This document shows positions 27,590 through 34,101 of a stretch of 64,000 nucleotides of DNA, piece by piece. Made by a program: the position numbers and the translations under genes. How positions within the stretch are numbered: the first letter of the stretch is position 1; each line of letters starts with the position of its first letter. The DNA is from JAWKXU01 sp020446465 (lineage in GTDB: Bacteria > Pseudomonadota > Alphaproteobacteria > Sphingomonadales > Sphingomonadaceae). The notes beneath the pieces were generated by a model, which saw nothing but the letters and a program-made list of their open reading frames with translations, did not search any database and had not been told where the DNA came from. The DNA lies in the NCBI GenBank assembly GCA_041396845.1, contig JAWKXU010000004.1:434001-498000 (forward strand), in the 5' to 3' direction.

Positions 27590-28448
27590 CTGTGACGATC
27601 AGTGTTCCCGAAAACTCACGGTTCCGCAGCGTCTCAGCCACGGTCACCTGCACGCCTGCATAGCGAGTGATGTCGCTAGCGACCAGTGCCAAAGGCATGG
27701 ACTGATAGGATAATCGGCCTGAACGCCAGCTTCCTGCATCCTCCAGCGGAATTGCGTTGACGCGTGACACCCCGTTGCTCGCATCAAACAGCAACCCACG
27801 CCCTGCCTCAAGTCTTACCGGCGCCGACAATGCCTGCGACGACACGTTGACGGTGCCTTCCGCGACATTCACACGGACACCATCACCGTTGTGCTGCACG
27901 TCAAATTGGGTGCCGATATCGCTGATTTGCAGTTGACCGGCAGTGATAGTCAGCTTGCGTGACGGATCGTGGGAAATGTTGAACCACGCCCCCCCGCTCA
28001 ATTCCATATCCTGTTCGCCATCGGCAATCTGCAAACGGCTGTGTGGCGCTAATGCGATGTGTGAGCCATCGGCAAGAGCGATGGTGCGGCTTGCATCTGC
28101 GGTTTCATAGATATGCGGATCGGTCTGCAAAAATTGCGGCACTGCCAGAACGGCCACCAGACAGGCCGCAAGCGCCCCGCCCGCCCAGCGCCACCAGCCT
28201 GCATGACGCCCCTGATATGTCGCGTGCTCGGCTTCCGCTGCATCGTTGGCAGCCATCAGTGGAGGAGTTAATGTTGGCGTTAGTTCCTGCAAACGCGCAT
28301 CGGCCAGCGCGATCTCATCATAGATAACGGCGTGGCGGGGATCAGCCTCAAGCCATGTGGTGAAGCCATCCCAATCCATATCGTCGTTCGCACTGGCGGC
28401 GTGCCAGATGGCCGCTTCGCTGGCGATCCTGTCTTCTTCCCCGCTCAT
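27495..28448 (-). CDS. FecR-family anti-sigma/sigma regulator
   Basis: A 317-residue inner-membrane regulator. The cytoplasmic N-terminal domain (residues about 10-80, with AIWHAASANDDMDWDGFTTW and DPRHAVIYDEI) binds the ECF sigma factor. One membrane helix lies at about 86-106, and the periplasmic FecR domain (TIALADGSHIALAPHSRLQI and following) receives the signal from the receptor's STN domain. The C-terminal secretin/STN-like short region (LSYQSMPLALVASDI) is typical. It overlaps the sigma gene by 4 bases and the receptor by 95. Confidence 0.88.
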   Translation of the reverse strand: MSGEEDRIASEAAIWHAASANDDMDWDGFTTWLEADPRHAVIYDEIALADARLQELTPTLTPPLMAANDAAEAEHATYQGRHAGWWRWAGGALAACLVAVLAVPQFLQTDPHIYETADASRTIALADGSHIALAPHSRLQIADGEQDMELSGGAWFNISHDPSRKLTITAGQLQISDIGTQFDVQHNGDGVRVNVAEGTVNVSSQALSAPVRLEAGRGLLFDASNGVSRVNAIPLEDAGSWRSGRLSYQSMPLALVASDITRYAGVQVTVAETLRNREFSGTLIVTDGKTALRDLSQLMGVDVTGNGDSFRLVPPDR

Positions 28449-29083
28449 GCTGTTGATCCTGTTTCCAGCCCGTGGCCTTTTGTGTTCTCCTGACCTTCAG
28501 ACGCCGCGGTTGCGAACAATCCGCAGTCGCATAAAGCCTTGCGCAGATGTTTCATCGCCACTGCCAGATGCTTTTCCACTCCACTGCGACTGATGCCCAT
28601 AATCTGGGCAATTTCAGCCTGTCCACGCTCTTCGAACCTGTAAAGCACCAGCGCACGCCTTGCCCCGTCAGGAAGTGCATCGATTGCGTTTTGCAAGACT
28701 TGCGCTTCTTGTCGCGCCGCTATTTCCTCATCGGCGGGAAGGCCCGGATCCTTTCGATCCTCAGGCGCGCAATCATCGTCCCCGTCGGCATTGATCCAGC
28801 CGCGATCACGCGTCATGGCGCGCTGACGGGCACGCCTGGCATCCAGAACAAGGTTATTGGCCATTCGAAACAAATAGGCCTTCGGATTGGCGACAGGTGC
28901 AGAAGTTGGCGTTTGCAGCTTGATCCACAAATCCTGCAGGAAATCTTCCGCCTCGTCAGCATTGCCGGCGCGTGCAGCCAAAAACCGCAGTAACGCTGCT
29001 CGTTCCAGCTCAAACGTGGCTGCAAGACCGCCTTCCGGCAATGCACGTCCCCTGCCAACAGCGCCAAAATCCACTATACGCAT
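28445..29083 (-). CDS. FecI-like ECF sigma factor
   Basis: A 212-residue ECF sigma factor. Region 2 contains LLRFLAARAGNADEAEDFLQD and YLFRMANNLVLDARRA; region 4 has LPDGARRALVLYRFEE and the helix-turn-helix EIAQIMGISRSGVEKHL. It would direct RNA polymerase to the receptor and probably the cluster promoter when FecR is signalled. The start at 29083 shares a TGATG overlap with the methyltransferase stop; ATG 29104 is an alternative adding seven residues. A Cys-containing tail (CDCGLFATAASEG) follows region 4. Unlike classical fecI, it is not first in its transcription unit but follows biosynthetic genes. Confidence 0.9.
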   Translation of the reverse strand: MRIVDFGAVGRGRALPEGGLAATFELERAALLRFLAARAGNADEAEDFLQDLWIKLQTPTSAPVANPKAYLFRMANNLVLDARRARQRAMTRDRGWINADGDDDCAPEDRKDPGLPADEEIAARQEAQVLQNAIDALPDGARRALVLYRFEERGQAEIAQIMGISRSGVEKHLAVAMKHLRKALCDCGLFATAASEGQENTKGHGLETGSTA

Positions 29084-29697
29084 CAGCGGATAGCGAGCGC
29101 CCATATCCCACGCACTCCGCGTGTGACCGGCGCACTGTGCACCGCTATACCTTCCGGGGCAAATCCGTTCTTTTCCAAAACCATGCGAAGTTCATTTTCA
29201 GTATAGAGGCGGTGGAGACCAGCACTGACAAAAGGCCACCGCTCCATCGTATCGCGATGCGTGACATAAGCCACAAATCGCCCCCCAGGGCGCAGCGCAC
29301 GATGGATGGCTTTCAGCATCGCACCATCGGCTCCACAAAAATACAGCACGTTCAGCGCCAGCGCCGCGTCGAATGATGCAGGAGCAAGACTGGCCTGCTC
29401 AATGGTTGTGTTCTTCAGTATTGCCTGCGGTCCCAGTCGTGAACGTGTAGCAGCCAGCATGGTTGAAGACAGGTCAACGCCGGTTACCGTGCATGATGCA
29501 CGGCGCAGAACCTGCGCCAGAGCCTCACCCGTTCCACATCCTGCATCCAGAATGTTTTGGCCATCCTGCGGCTCCAGCAGGTCGATGGCACGACGCACGG
29601 GCTTGCGGTTGGCAAGGTCCATCACTTTGCCAAGCATACGCCCACCCGCGCCACGAGGCCGGGCAAGTTGTTCAGCAAACTTACGATAAATACCCAA
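29083..29697 (-). CDS. Class I SAM-dependent methyltransferase
   Basis: A 204-residue soluble methyltransferase. Motif I ILDAGCGTG is at residues 49-57, the acidic ribose-binding end is VTGVDLSS, and motif II/III blocks FDAALALNVLYF and LRPGGRFVAYVTH follow. It resembles small-molecule (UbiE/type 11) methyltransferases rather than RNA or DNA enzymes. It lies 15 bases after the TPR gene and overlaps the sigma factor, so it is within the cluster and probably tailors its product. The acceptor is unknown. Confidence 0.85.
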   Translation of the reverse strand: MGIYRKFAEQLARPRGAGGRMLGKVMDLANRKPVRRAIDLLEPQDGQNILDAGCGTGEALAQVLRRASCTVTGVDLSSTMLAATRSRLGPQAILKNTTIEQASLAPASFDAALALNVLYFCGADGAMLKAIHRALRPGGRFVAYVTHRDTMERWPFVSAGLHRLYTENELRMVLEKNGFAPEGIAVHSAPVTRGVRGIWALAIR

Positions 29698-29712
29698 GGT
29701 CGTGCCGGCAGA

Positions 29713-30360
29713 TTACTTTGCCTTGGCAAGCAGGGCCTGCACCTCGCGTCGGCGTCCTGCATCCCATGCCGGGCGCGATGCATCATGTGGCGCTTTCAGT
29801 GCTTTTAGCAGGTGGCTACGCGCACCCGCCTTGTCCCCCTGATCCAGCAAGTAATCACCATAGAAGTAATTGGCATCCAGTCCGTTGGGGTCCAGCGCCA
29901 GTGCCTGATCCAGAAGCGTTTTGGCCTTGGCATCATCGCCAAATCCAATGGGAGAGCCGGGCACCTTGTAATAGAGCACACCCAGGCTCATCGCTGCGCC
30001 CCCATTGGCCGCTTTGGGATCAATCGCATAAGCCTTTGCCAGAATATCACGTGCCTTGGTGGCAAGGCCCAGCTTGTGAAAAATGTTCGCGCGGTTTGCC
30101 TGTTCGCTGGTCACGATACCTTGCCAAAGCAAGGGTTCTGCCTTGCCCGGATAACGCGCCACCAGCACGGCTGCCTGTTTGGCAAGCTGATTAAGGGCCT
30201 TGGTCTGGGTGCTCGAACCTTTCACTTCGTATGTGATATGCGCCCAGCCATCGTTCACGACCTTCACGTCCTGCGCCATATCGGCAAAGGCCGGGGTGGA
30301 TGCGGTGGCCAGAAGAACGGCGGCAATACCTGAAAACAGGCTGCGGTGCTGAATTTTCAT
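29713..30360 (-). CDS. Secreted TPR protein
   Basis: A 215-residue protein with a clear Sec signal peptide (basic start MKIQHR, hydrophobic core, TPAFAD cleavage) and helical repeats resembling tetratricopeptides (ANIFHKLGLATKARDILAKA, AKTLLDQALALDPNGLDA, KAGARSHLLKALKAP). The block VPGSPIGFGDDAKAK resembles TatT-type periplasmic TPR proteins of TRAP systems. Start 30360 is set by AAGGAG six bases upstream; the frame is open further but without a signal peptide. It probably acts in the periplasm as a scaffold or ligand holder for the cluster. Its function is not otherwise known. Confidence 0.75.
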   Translation of the reverse strand: MKIQHRSLFSGIAAVLLATASTPAFADMAQDVKVVNDGWAHITYEVKGSSTQTKALNQLAKQAAVLVARYPGKAEPLLWQGIVTSEQANRANIFHKLGLATKARDILAKAYAIDPKAANGGAAMSLGVLYYKVPGSPIGFGDDAKAKTLLDQALALDPNGLDANYFYGDYLLDQGDKAGARSHLLKALKAPHDASRPAWDAGRRREVQALLAKAK

Positions 30361-30380
30361 CGGGATCTCCTTGCGATTGC

Positions 30381-31136
30381 TCAGCAGAATTCGGCCCGAG
30401 CGCGCTTGATCTGCGCCGTCAGGCCGTTGTCGATTATTCGCGGCGAAATGGCATTGAGCGCGGCGTAAACCCGCTCCATCGCGCCGATGTTCACGGTTTC
30501 GCGCTTGCCAAGAATGGCGGCAGCTATCCTGTCTGCCACCCAATCCGGCTCATCAGCGGCCATCTTCGTGATTTCAAGGAAACGGTTGACTTCACCATTG
30601 TTGAATGGCGTGCGGGCAGCGCGCGGATTGATGTGTGTCACGCCAACCCCGCTGCCGATCAGTTCGCGGCGTAAGCTCTGGCTCAACGCGGCCAATCCGG
30701 CCTTGCTGCTCGAATAGGCGGCAAACCAGGGATAGGGTATGGACCCCAGCACTGAACCGATATTGACGATCTGTCCCGATCCGCGCGCCCGCATCGGAGC
30801 GGCCACCGCGCGGGCCAGAACCGCTGGCACCAGCAGGTTCACACGGTAACACAGTGCCAGTGCTTCAATCGGCTGGGTTTCATGCAGGCCAAAGCGCATG
30901 ACCCCGGCGATATTCACCAGAATATCTGGCGTGGCGCTGCCTAACCGGTCAACCAGCGCGGCCAGCGCGGCATCGTCGGAAAGGTCGGTGACAATGGTTT
31001 CATCGCACGCTGAGCAAGGCCCGCGGTCGATACCTGTCACATACGCACCCGCATCGCGCAACCGCTGGGCCACCGGCGCGCCAAGTCCGCCCGCCGCGCC
31101 GGTAATCGCCACCCGCTGTCCGTCAAGCCGCGACAT
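30381..31136 (-). CDS. Short-chain dehydrogenase/reductase of the cluster
   Basis: A 251-residue classical SDR. The nucleotide site is TGAAGGLG at residues 12-19, NIAGVM near 75-80, and the catalytic Ser128, Tyr141 and Lys145 are all present (NIGSVLGS, AAYSSSKAG). It reduces a carbonyl or oxidises an alcohol with NAD(P)H. It overlaps the end of the ligase-oxidase gene by 14 bases, so it is made with it and is likely to act on the same intermediate. ASN-type NPRAARTPFNN replaces the common PG motif after strand 6. Confidence 0.88.
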   Translation of the reverse strand: MSRLDGQRVAITGAAGGLGAPVAQRLRDAGAYVTGIDRGPCSACDETIVTDLSDDAALAALVDRLGSATPDILVNIAGVMRFGLHETQPIEALALCYRVNLLVPAVLARAVAAPMRARGSGQIVNIGSVLGSIPYPWFAAYSSSKAGLAALSQSLRRELIGSGVGVTHINPRAARTPFNNGEVNRFLEITKMAADEPDWVADRIAAAILGKRETVNIGAMERVYAALNAISPRIIDNGLTAQIKRARAEFC

Positions 31137-33171
31137 AGGCTTCCTCCATCAGGTCGATGGATGCAAACACACCGCCGAACAAGCCGAACATGTCCTTTGC
31201 CATGGCGGTGACCGCACAGCGATCATCCTCCCGATCCAGCGCGTTCACCAGATCGGCGAAAAAGCGCATGTGCTGCTGATCGAGTGCGCCGTGCGATGTA
31301 AGGTAAGTGAACGCTTGCGGCGGCAGTCCAAGGTTTTGCGCCACGGCGGACGCCCCCCTTTGCGCCAGCGCGATGCTCACGCTTTCCAGGACATAGACCA
31401 TGCCGAAAAAGCAGACCGGGTTATCCTGCTCTATGCGGTCATAAGCATGGGCAACCATTGCTGCCGTGGCAGGAGCCGGATCGCTGGTGCGCACGTGTTC
31501 GCCATTACCTCCAGCGGCCGTAATATCATTGAGGATCCATTCCTCATGCCCTTCCTCTTCCTCGATATATTCATCCAGCGCGGCGAGCAGATCGGGGCGG
31601 TCCGCCAATCGCGCGTGGGCGGCGCGCATCAAGGGCACCGTGTGGCGCACATGGTGATAGGCCTGTGCCAGATAATCGAGATAGGCCTGCCGCGTGATCG
31701 TGCCGTTCAGCCCAGCCTGCAATTGCGGGATAGCCAGAAACTGAAGTCGTTGGCGCACAGTGTCCGCTTCAAGCTGATCGAAGTAAGCGGGCGGCCCGTC
31801 CAGATAGGCCTCTGCAATCGCCTTGCGCCGCAATCTGCCATTGCCTGTCAACCTGCCATTGGCCGGGGCAAAATGCGCCGCTTCGCGCCAGTCACGGACA
31901 TGAGCATAACCGGGCAGGGTCGCGTTTGCGCGTGCAACCGCTGCGGCCAGATCGCTATCCGGCTGCGCCGGAACCAGCAACGCCATCGGCGCAGGCTCGC
32001 CATCGCCATAAACCATGGCTTGCGCGATTTCCGGCTGGGCCAGCAGCGCCGCCTCCACCCATTCCGGCGCGATATTGCGGCCATAGGAGGTGACGATCAG
32101 GCTGGACTTGCGTCCTTCGATCCACAGCCGTCCGTGTTCATCAATCCGCCCGGTATCGCCCGTGGCAAAGGGGGTGGCGGGTGCTTTTCCGCCAATCGTG
32201 CCAAGGCATAGCGGCCCTTCCAGCAGAATCTCTCCATCAGGCGCTATCCGGGCGCGCATGTGGGGCAGCGGGCGTCCTGCGTTGCCGGGCATGTCATCAC
32301 CGGCATCTTCCAGCGATACCACGGACGCACATTCGGTCATGCCGTAACCCTGCCGCACCGGCAGGCCCAGCGCCCGCGCCCTGATCATCAATTCGGGGGG
32401 AACCCGCGCACCGCCCACGGCGACCAGCGTCAGCAAGGGCAGGCGCTGCCCGGTGGCCTCCATCGCCTGCACCAATCCGCCCAGATATTCGGGCACCAGT
32501 ATCAGCGATGTAATCCGCTGGTCGGCCATGGCAGCCAGCATCGCGGCAAAGTCTGGCTGGAACGGGTTGGCAAGGCCAATCGCAGCCTGCGGCGGGCAAA
32601 CCCATGTGCCGCCTGCGAGCAAGCTGGCAAAAAACCCACCCACCGTTTCCAGCAGGATGCCCGGCGGCAACAGCGCCAGATGGCGTCCGGCGTGCTGCAT
32701 TCCAACGGTGTCCACAATCGCACGCGCCACCGCAAACATATGATCGGCGGACAGGCACACACCCTTGGGCGTGCCGGTGGAACCGGATGTGAAGGTTATC
32801 CGCGCCGTCCCCGAGAGCAAAGGGACCGGCGCGGAAGAAACGGGCACATGGCCGGCTATCGTCGGCATCTGCGCCCCGCAAACCCTAATGGCGTGCTGTA
32901 TCTGCTCCTCCGTGAAGAAGCGCGGCAGCGACAGGACAGGGATTTGCGCCATCAGCGCAGCAAGTTCGGCCACGGCTTCATCCTGCCCGTGATCCATCTG
33001 CAAGGCCACGGGGCGGCCGGGCGACAAGGTGCCTTGCCAGTGCCTGGCCTTCTCTGTCACCAGATCAGCCAACCTGGAATACGTCACGGGCGATGCAATA
33101 ACCGGATCAATAGCAACCGTATCGGGGCGCTCATTACAGTGCTTTTCCAGCAGGCGGCTTATCACGTTCAC
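31123..33171 (-). CDS. Fusion: acyl-adenylating enzyme with heme-oxygenase-like diiron oxidase domain
   Basis: A 682-residue two-domain protein. Residues about 1-455 form an ANL adenylating domain: ITFTSGSTGTPKG at 125-137, YGMTE at 276-280, TGDTGR at 337-342. In the A10 motif NGRLRR (444-449) an Arg stands where ligases usually have the catalytic Lys. Residues about 468-682 are helical and match heme-oxygenase-like diiron oxidases (CADD/UndA group): an acidic run E534-E540 before H542, E596, and H627-x3-D631-x2-H634. The GTG start overlaps the upstream stop (GTGA); longer frames run into that gene. It could activate a fatty acid and then oxidise, desaturate or decarboxylate it. The exact chemistry is unknown. 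Confidence 0.8.
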   Translation of the reverse strand: MNVISRLLEKHCNERPDTVAIDPVIASPVTYSRLADLVTEKARHWQGTLSPGRPVALQMDHGQDEAVAELAALMAQIPVLSLPRFFTEEQIQHAIRVCGAQMPTIAGHVPVSSAPVPLLSGTARITFTSGSTGTPKGVCLSADHMFAVARAIVDTVGMQHAGRHLALLPPGILLETVGGFFASLLAGGTWVCPPQAAIGLANPFQPDFAAMLAAMADQRITSLILVPEYLGGLVQAMEATGQRLPLLTLVAVGGARVPPELMIRARALGLPVRQGYGMTECASVVSLEDAGDDMPGNAGRPLPHMRARIAPDGEILLEGPLCLGTIGGKAPATPFATGDTGRIDEHGRLWIEGRKSSLIVTSYGRNIAPEWVEAALLAQPEIAQAMVYGDGEPAPMALLVPAQPDSDLAAAVARANATLPGYAHVRDWREAAHFAPANGRLTGNGRLRRKAIAEAYLDGPPAYFDQLEADTVRQRLQFLAIPQLQAGLNGTITRQAYLDYLAQAYHHVRHTVPLMRAAHARLADRPDLLAALDEYIEEEEGHEEWILNDITAAGGNGEHVRTSDPAPATAAMVAHAYDRIEQDNPVCFFGMVYVLESVSIALAQRGASAVAQNLGLPPQAFTYLTSHGALDQQHMRFFADLVNALDREDDRCAVTAMAKDMFGLFGGVFASIDLMEEAYVAA

Positions 33172-33719
33172 GCGGCAACCTTTCTCTTCCGACGGGAAAG
33201 GAAGCGCGCAATAGCGTCCTGTCCATCGATGATAGAGCCGCAACAAACCATGGGATCGCTTTCGTAATACCGACCCCAGGCGGCGATATCAGCAACCCGG
33301 TCATTCGGTCGTGCCGACGCCATGATGTGTATGGGCACGCCAATCCGGGCAAACATACGGCGCAGCGGCGCAGTCAACGTCGCCACCGCCACTTCGCATT
33401 GGGCGCCCAGATCGTTTGCCGCTGCGCCCCACAGCTCAACCATGGCCATGACTTGATCGGCGGCGAAATTGCCGATCTCTACAATTTGGTTGCGGGCAAC
33501 GGGTCGTTGCAACGTTTCGCTGACAACATGTTCGACAGGAGCCTCAAGATAGGCCTCAAGAAACAAGGCTTCATTCCCCGCCCGGCGGTATCCCAAGGCG
33601 GCAGAAGCGTTGCCACCCTCTCCCATTCCCAGATATTCGCCAAATGAAGGGGTGATATTCGCCCCGAACACATCCCGGTATCTTTCACCGATCAGGGATA
33701 ACTCCACGTTCGCAACCAT
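33168..33719 (-). CDS. Thermostable-hemolysin-family protein (GNAT/LuxI-like fold suspected)
   Basis: A 183-residue protein of the family named after Vibrio thermostable hemolysin. Family blocks visible are ALGYRRAGNEALFLEAYLEAP split as ALGYR and LFLEAYL, VARNQIVEIGNFA, VATLTAPLRRMFARIG and WGRYYESDP. The pattern (strand, ExGNxA, strand, R-x2-F-x-R-x-G) recalls autoinducer-synthase and GNAT acyltransferases, so an acyl-transfer role is possible; the hemolysin name is historical and need not apply. The ATG at 33719 has AAGGAG well placed. It is the first gene of the operon, overlapping the ligase-oxidase by 4 bases. Confidence 0.72.
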   Translation of the reverse strand: MVANVELSLIGERYRDVFGANITPSFGEYLGMGEGGNASAALGYRRAGNEALFLEAYLEAPVEHVVSETLQRPVARNQIVEIGNFAADQVMAMVELWGAAANDLGAQCEVAVATLTAPLRRMFARIGVPIHIMASARPNDRVADIAAWGRYYESDPMVCCGSIIDGQDAIARFLSRRKRKVAA

Positions 33720-34101
33720 TGCAGGCTCCTTGCTGACACTTGCAAGACGCCGACCGGAAGAAGATGCCTCAGTTACGGTGCGAATTTTTTGCCGATACGA
33801 AGATTACGACAGCGTTGCTAGGCGGCGTGGCCTAGATGAACTTTGGCCGCCCAATGCGGAAAATCCAGAATGGTTCCGTTGCGGTTGATGACAATAAATT
33901 GGGCGTGCGACGAACATTTGTCGCACGGTGAAACGTCAGAATTTCCAGCGCGTGGCCGGGATCACCCCAATCCGGTGCGCTGCTATGTCATTCCTTCCAC
34001 CGCGCTCGGAGCATGATTGAATCAACAGCCCATGCCTGACGCAGAAAATAGCCATTATTAACGCACGATTCGATCCCGCCCCTGACAGCTTCCTTTTCCT
34101 A
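33720..34101. other. Gene-free region upstream of the biosynthetic operon, with island-end features
   Basis: No credible gene in 382 bases. It must contain the operon promoter (minus strand), but I see no convincing -35/-10 or ECF-type pair. Three marks stand out. First, CTAGGCGGCGTGG plus CCTAG at 33818-33835, identical to the two ends of the 50424 repeat. Second, a perfect 8-bp hairpin CGTGCGAC / GTCGCACG at 33904-33927 with an 8-base loop, perhaps a terminator of the upstream dehydrogenase or an operator. Third, TTCGATCCCGCCCCTG at 34069-34084, identical to part of the tRNA-Phe 3' half. Confidence 0.6.

Noticed and set aside
34011..34036. GATTGAATCAACAG resembling the loop of the 13305 repeat
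   Set aside because: The shared stretch is about 14 bases with one mismatch and lacks the CTATAG stems, so kinship is not supported.
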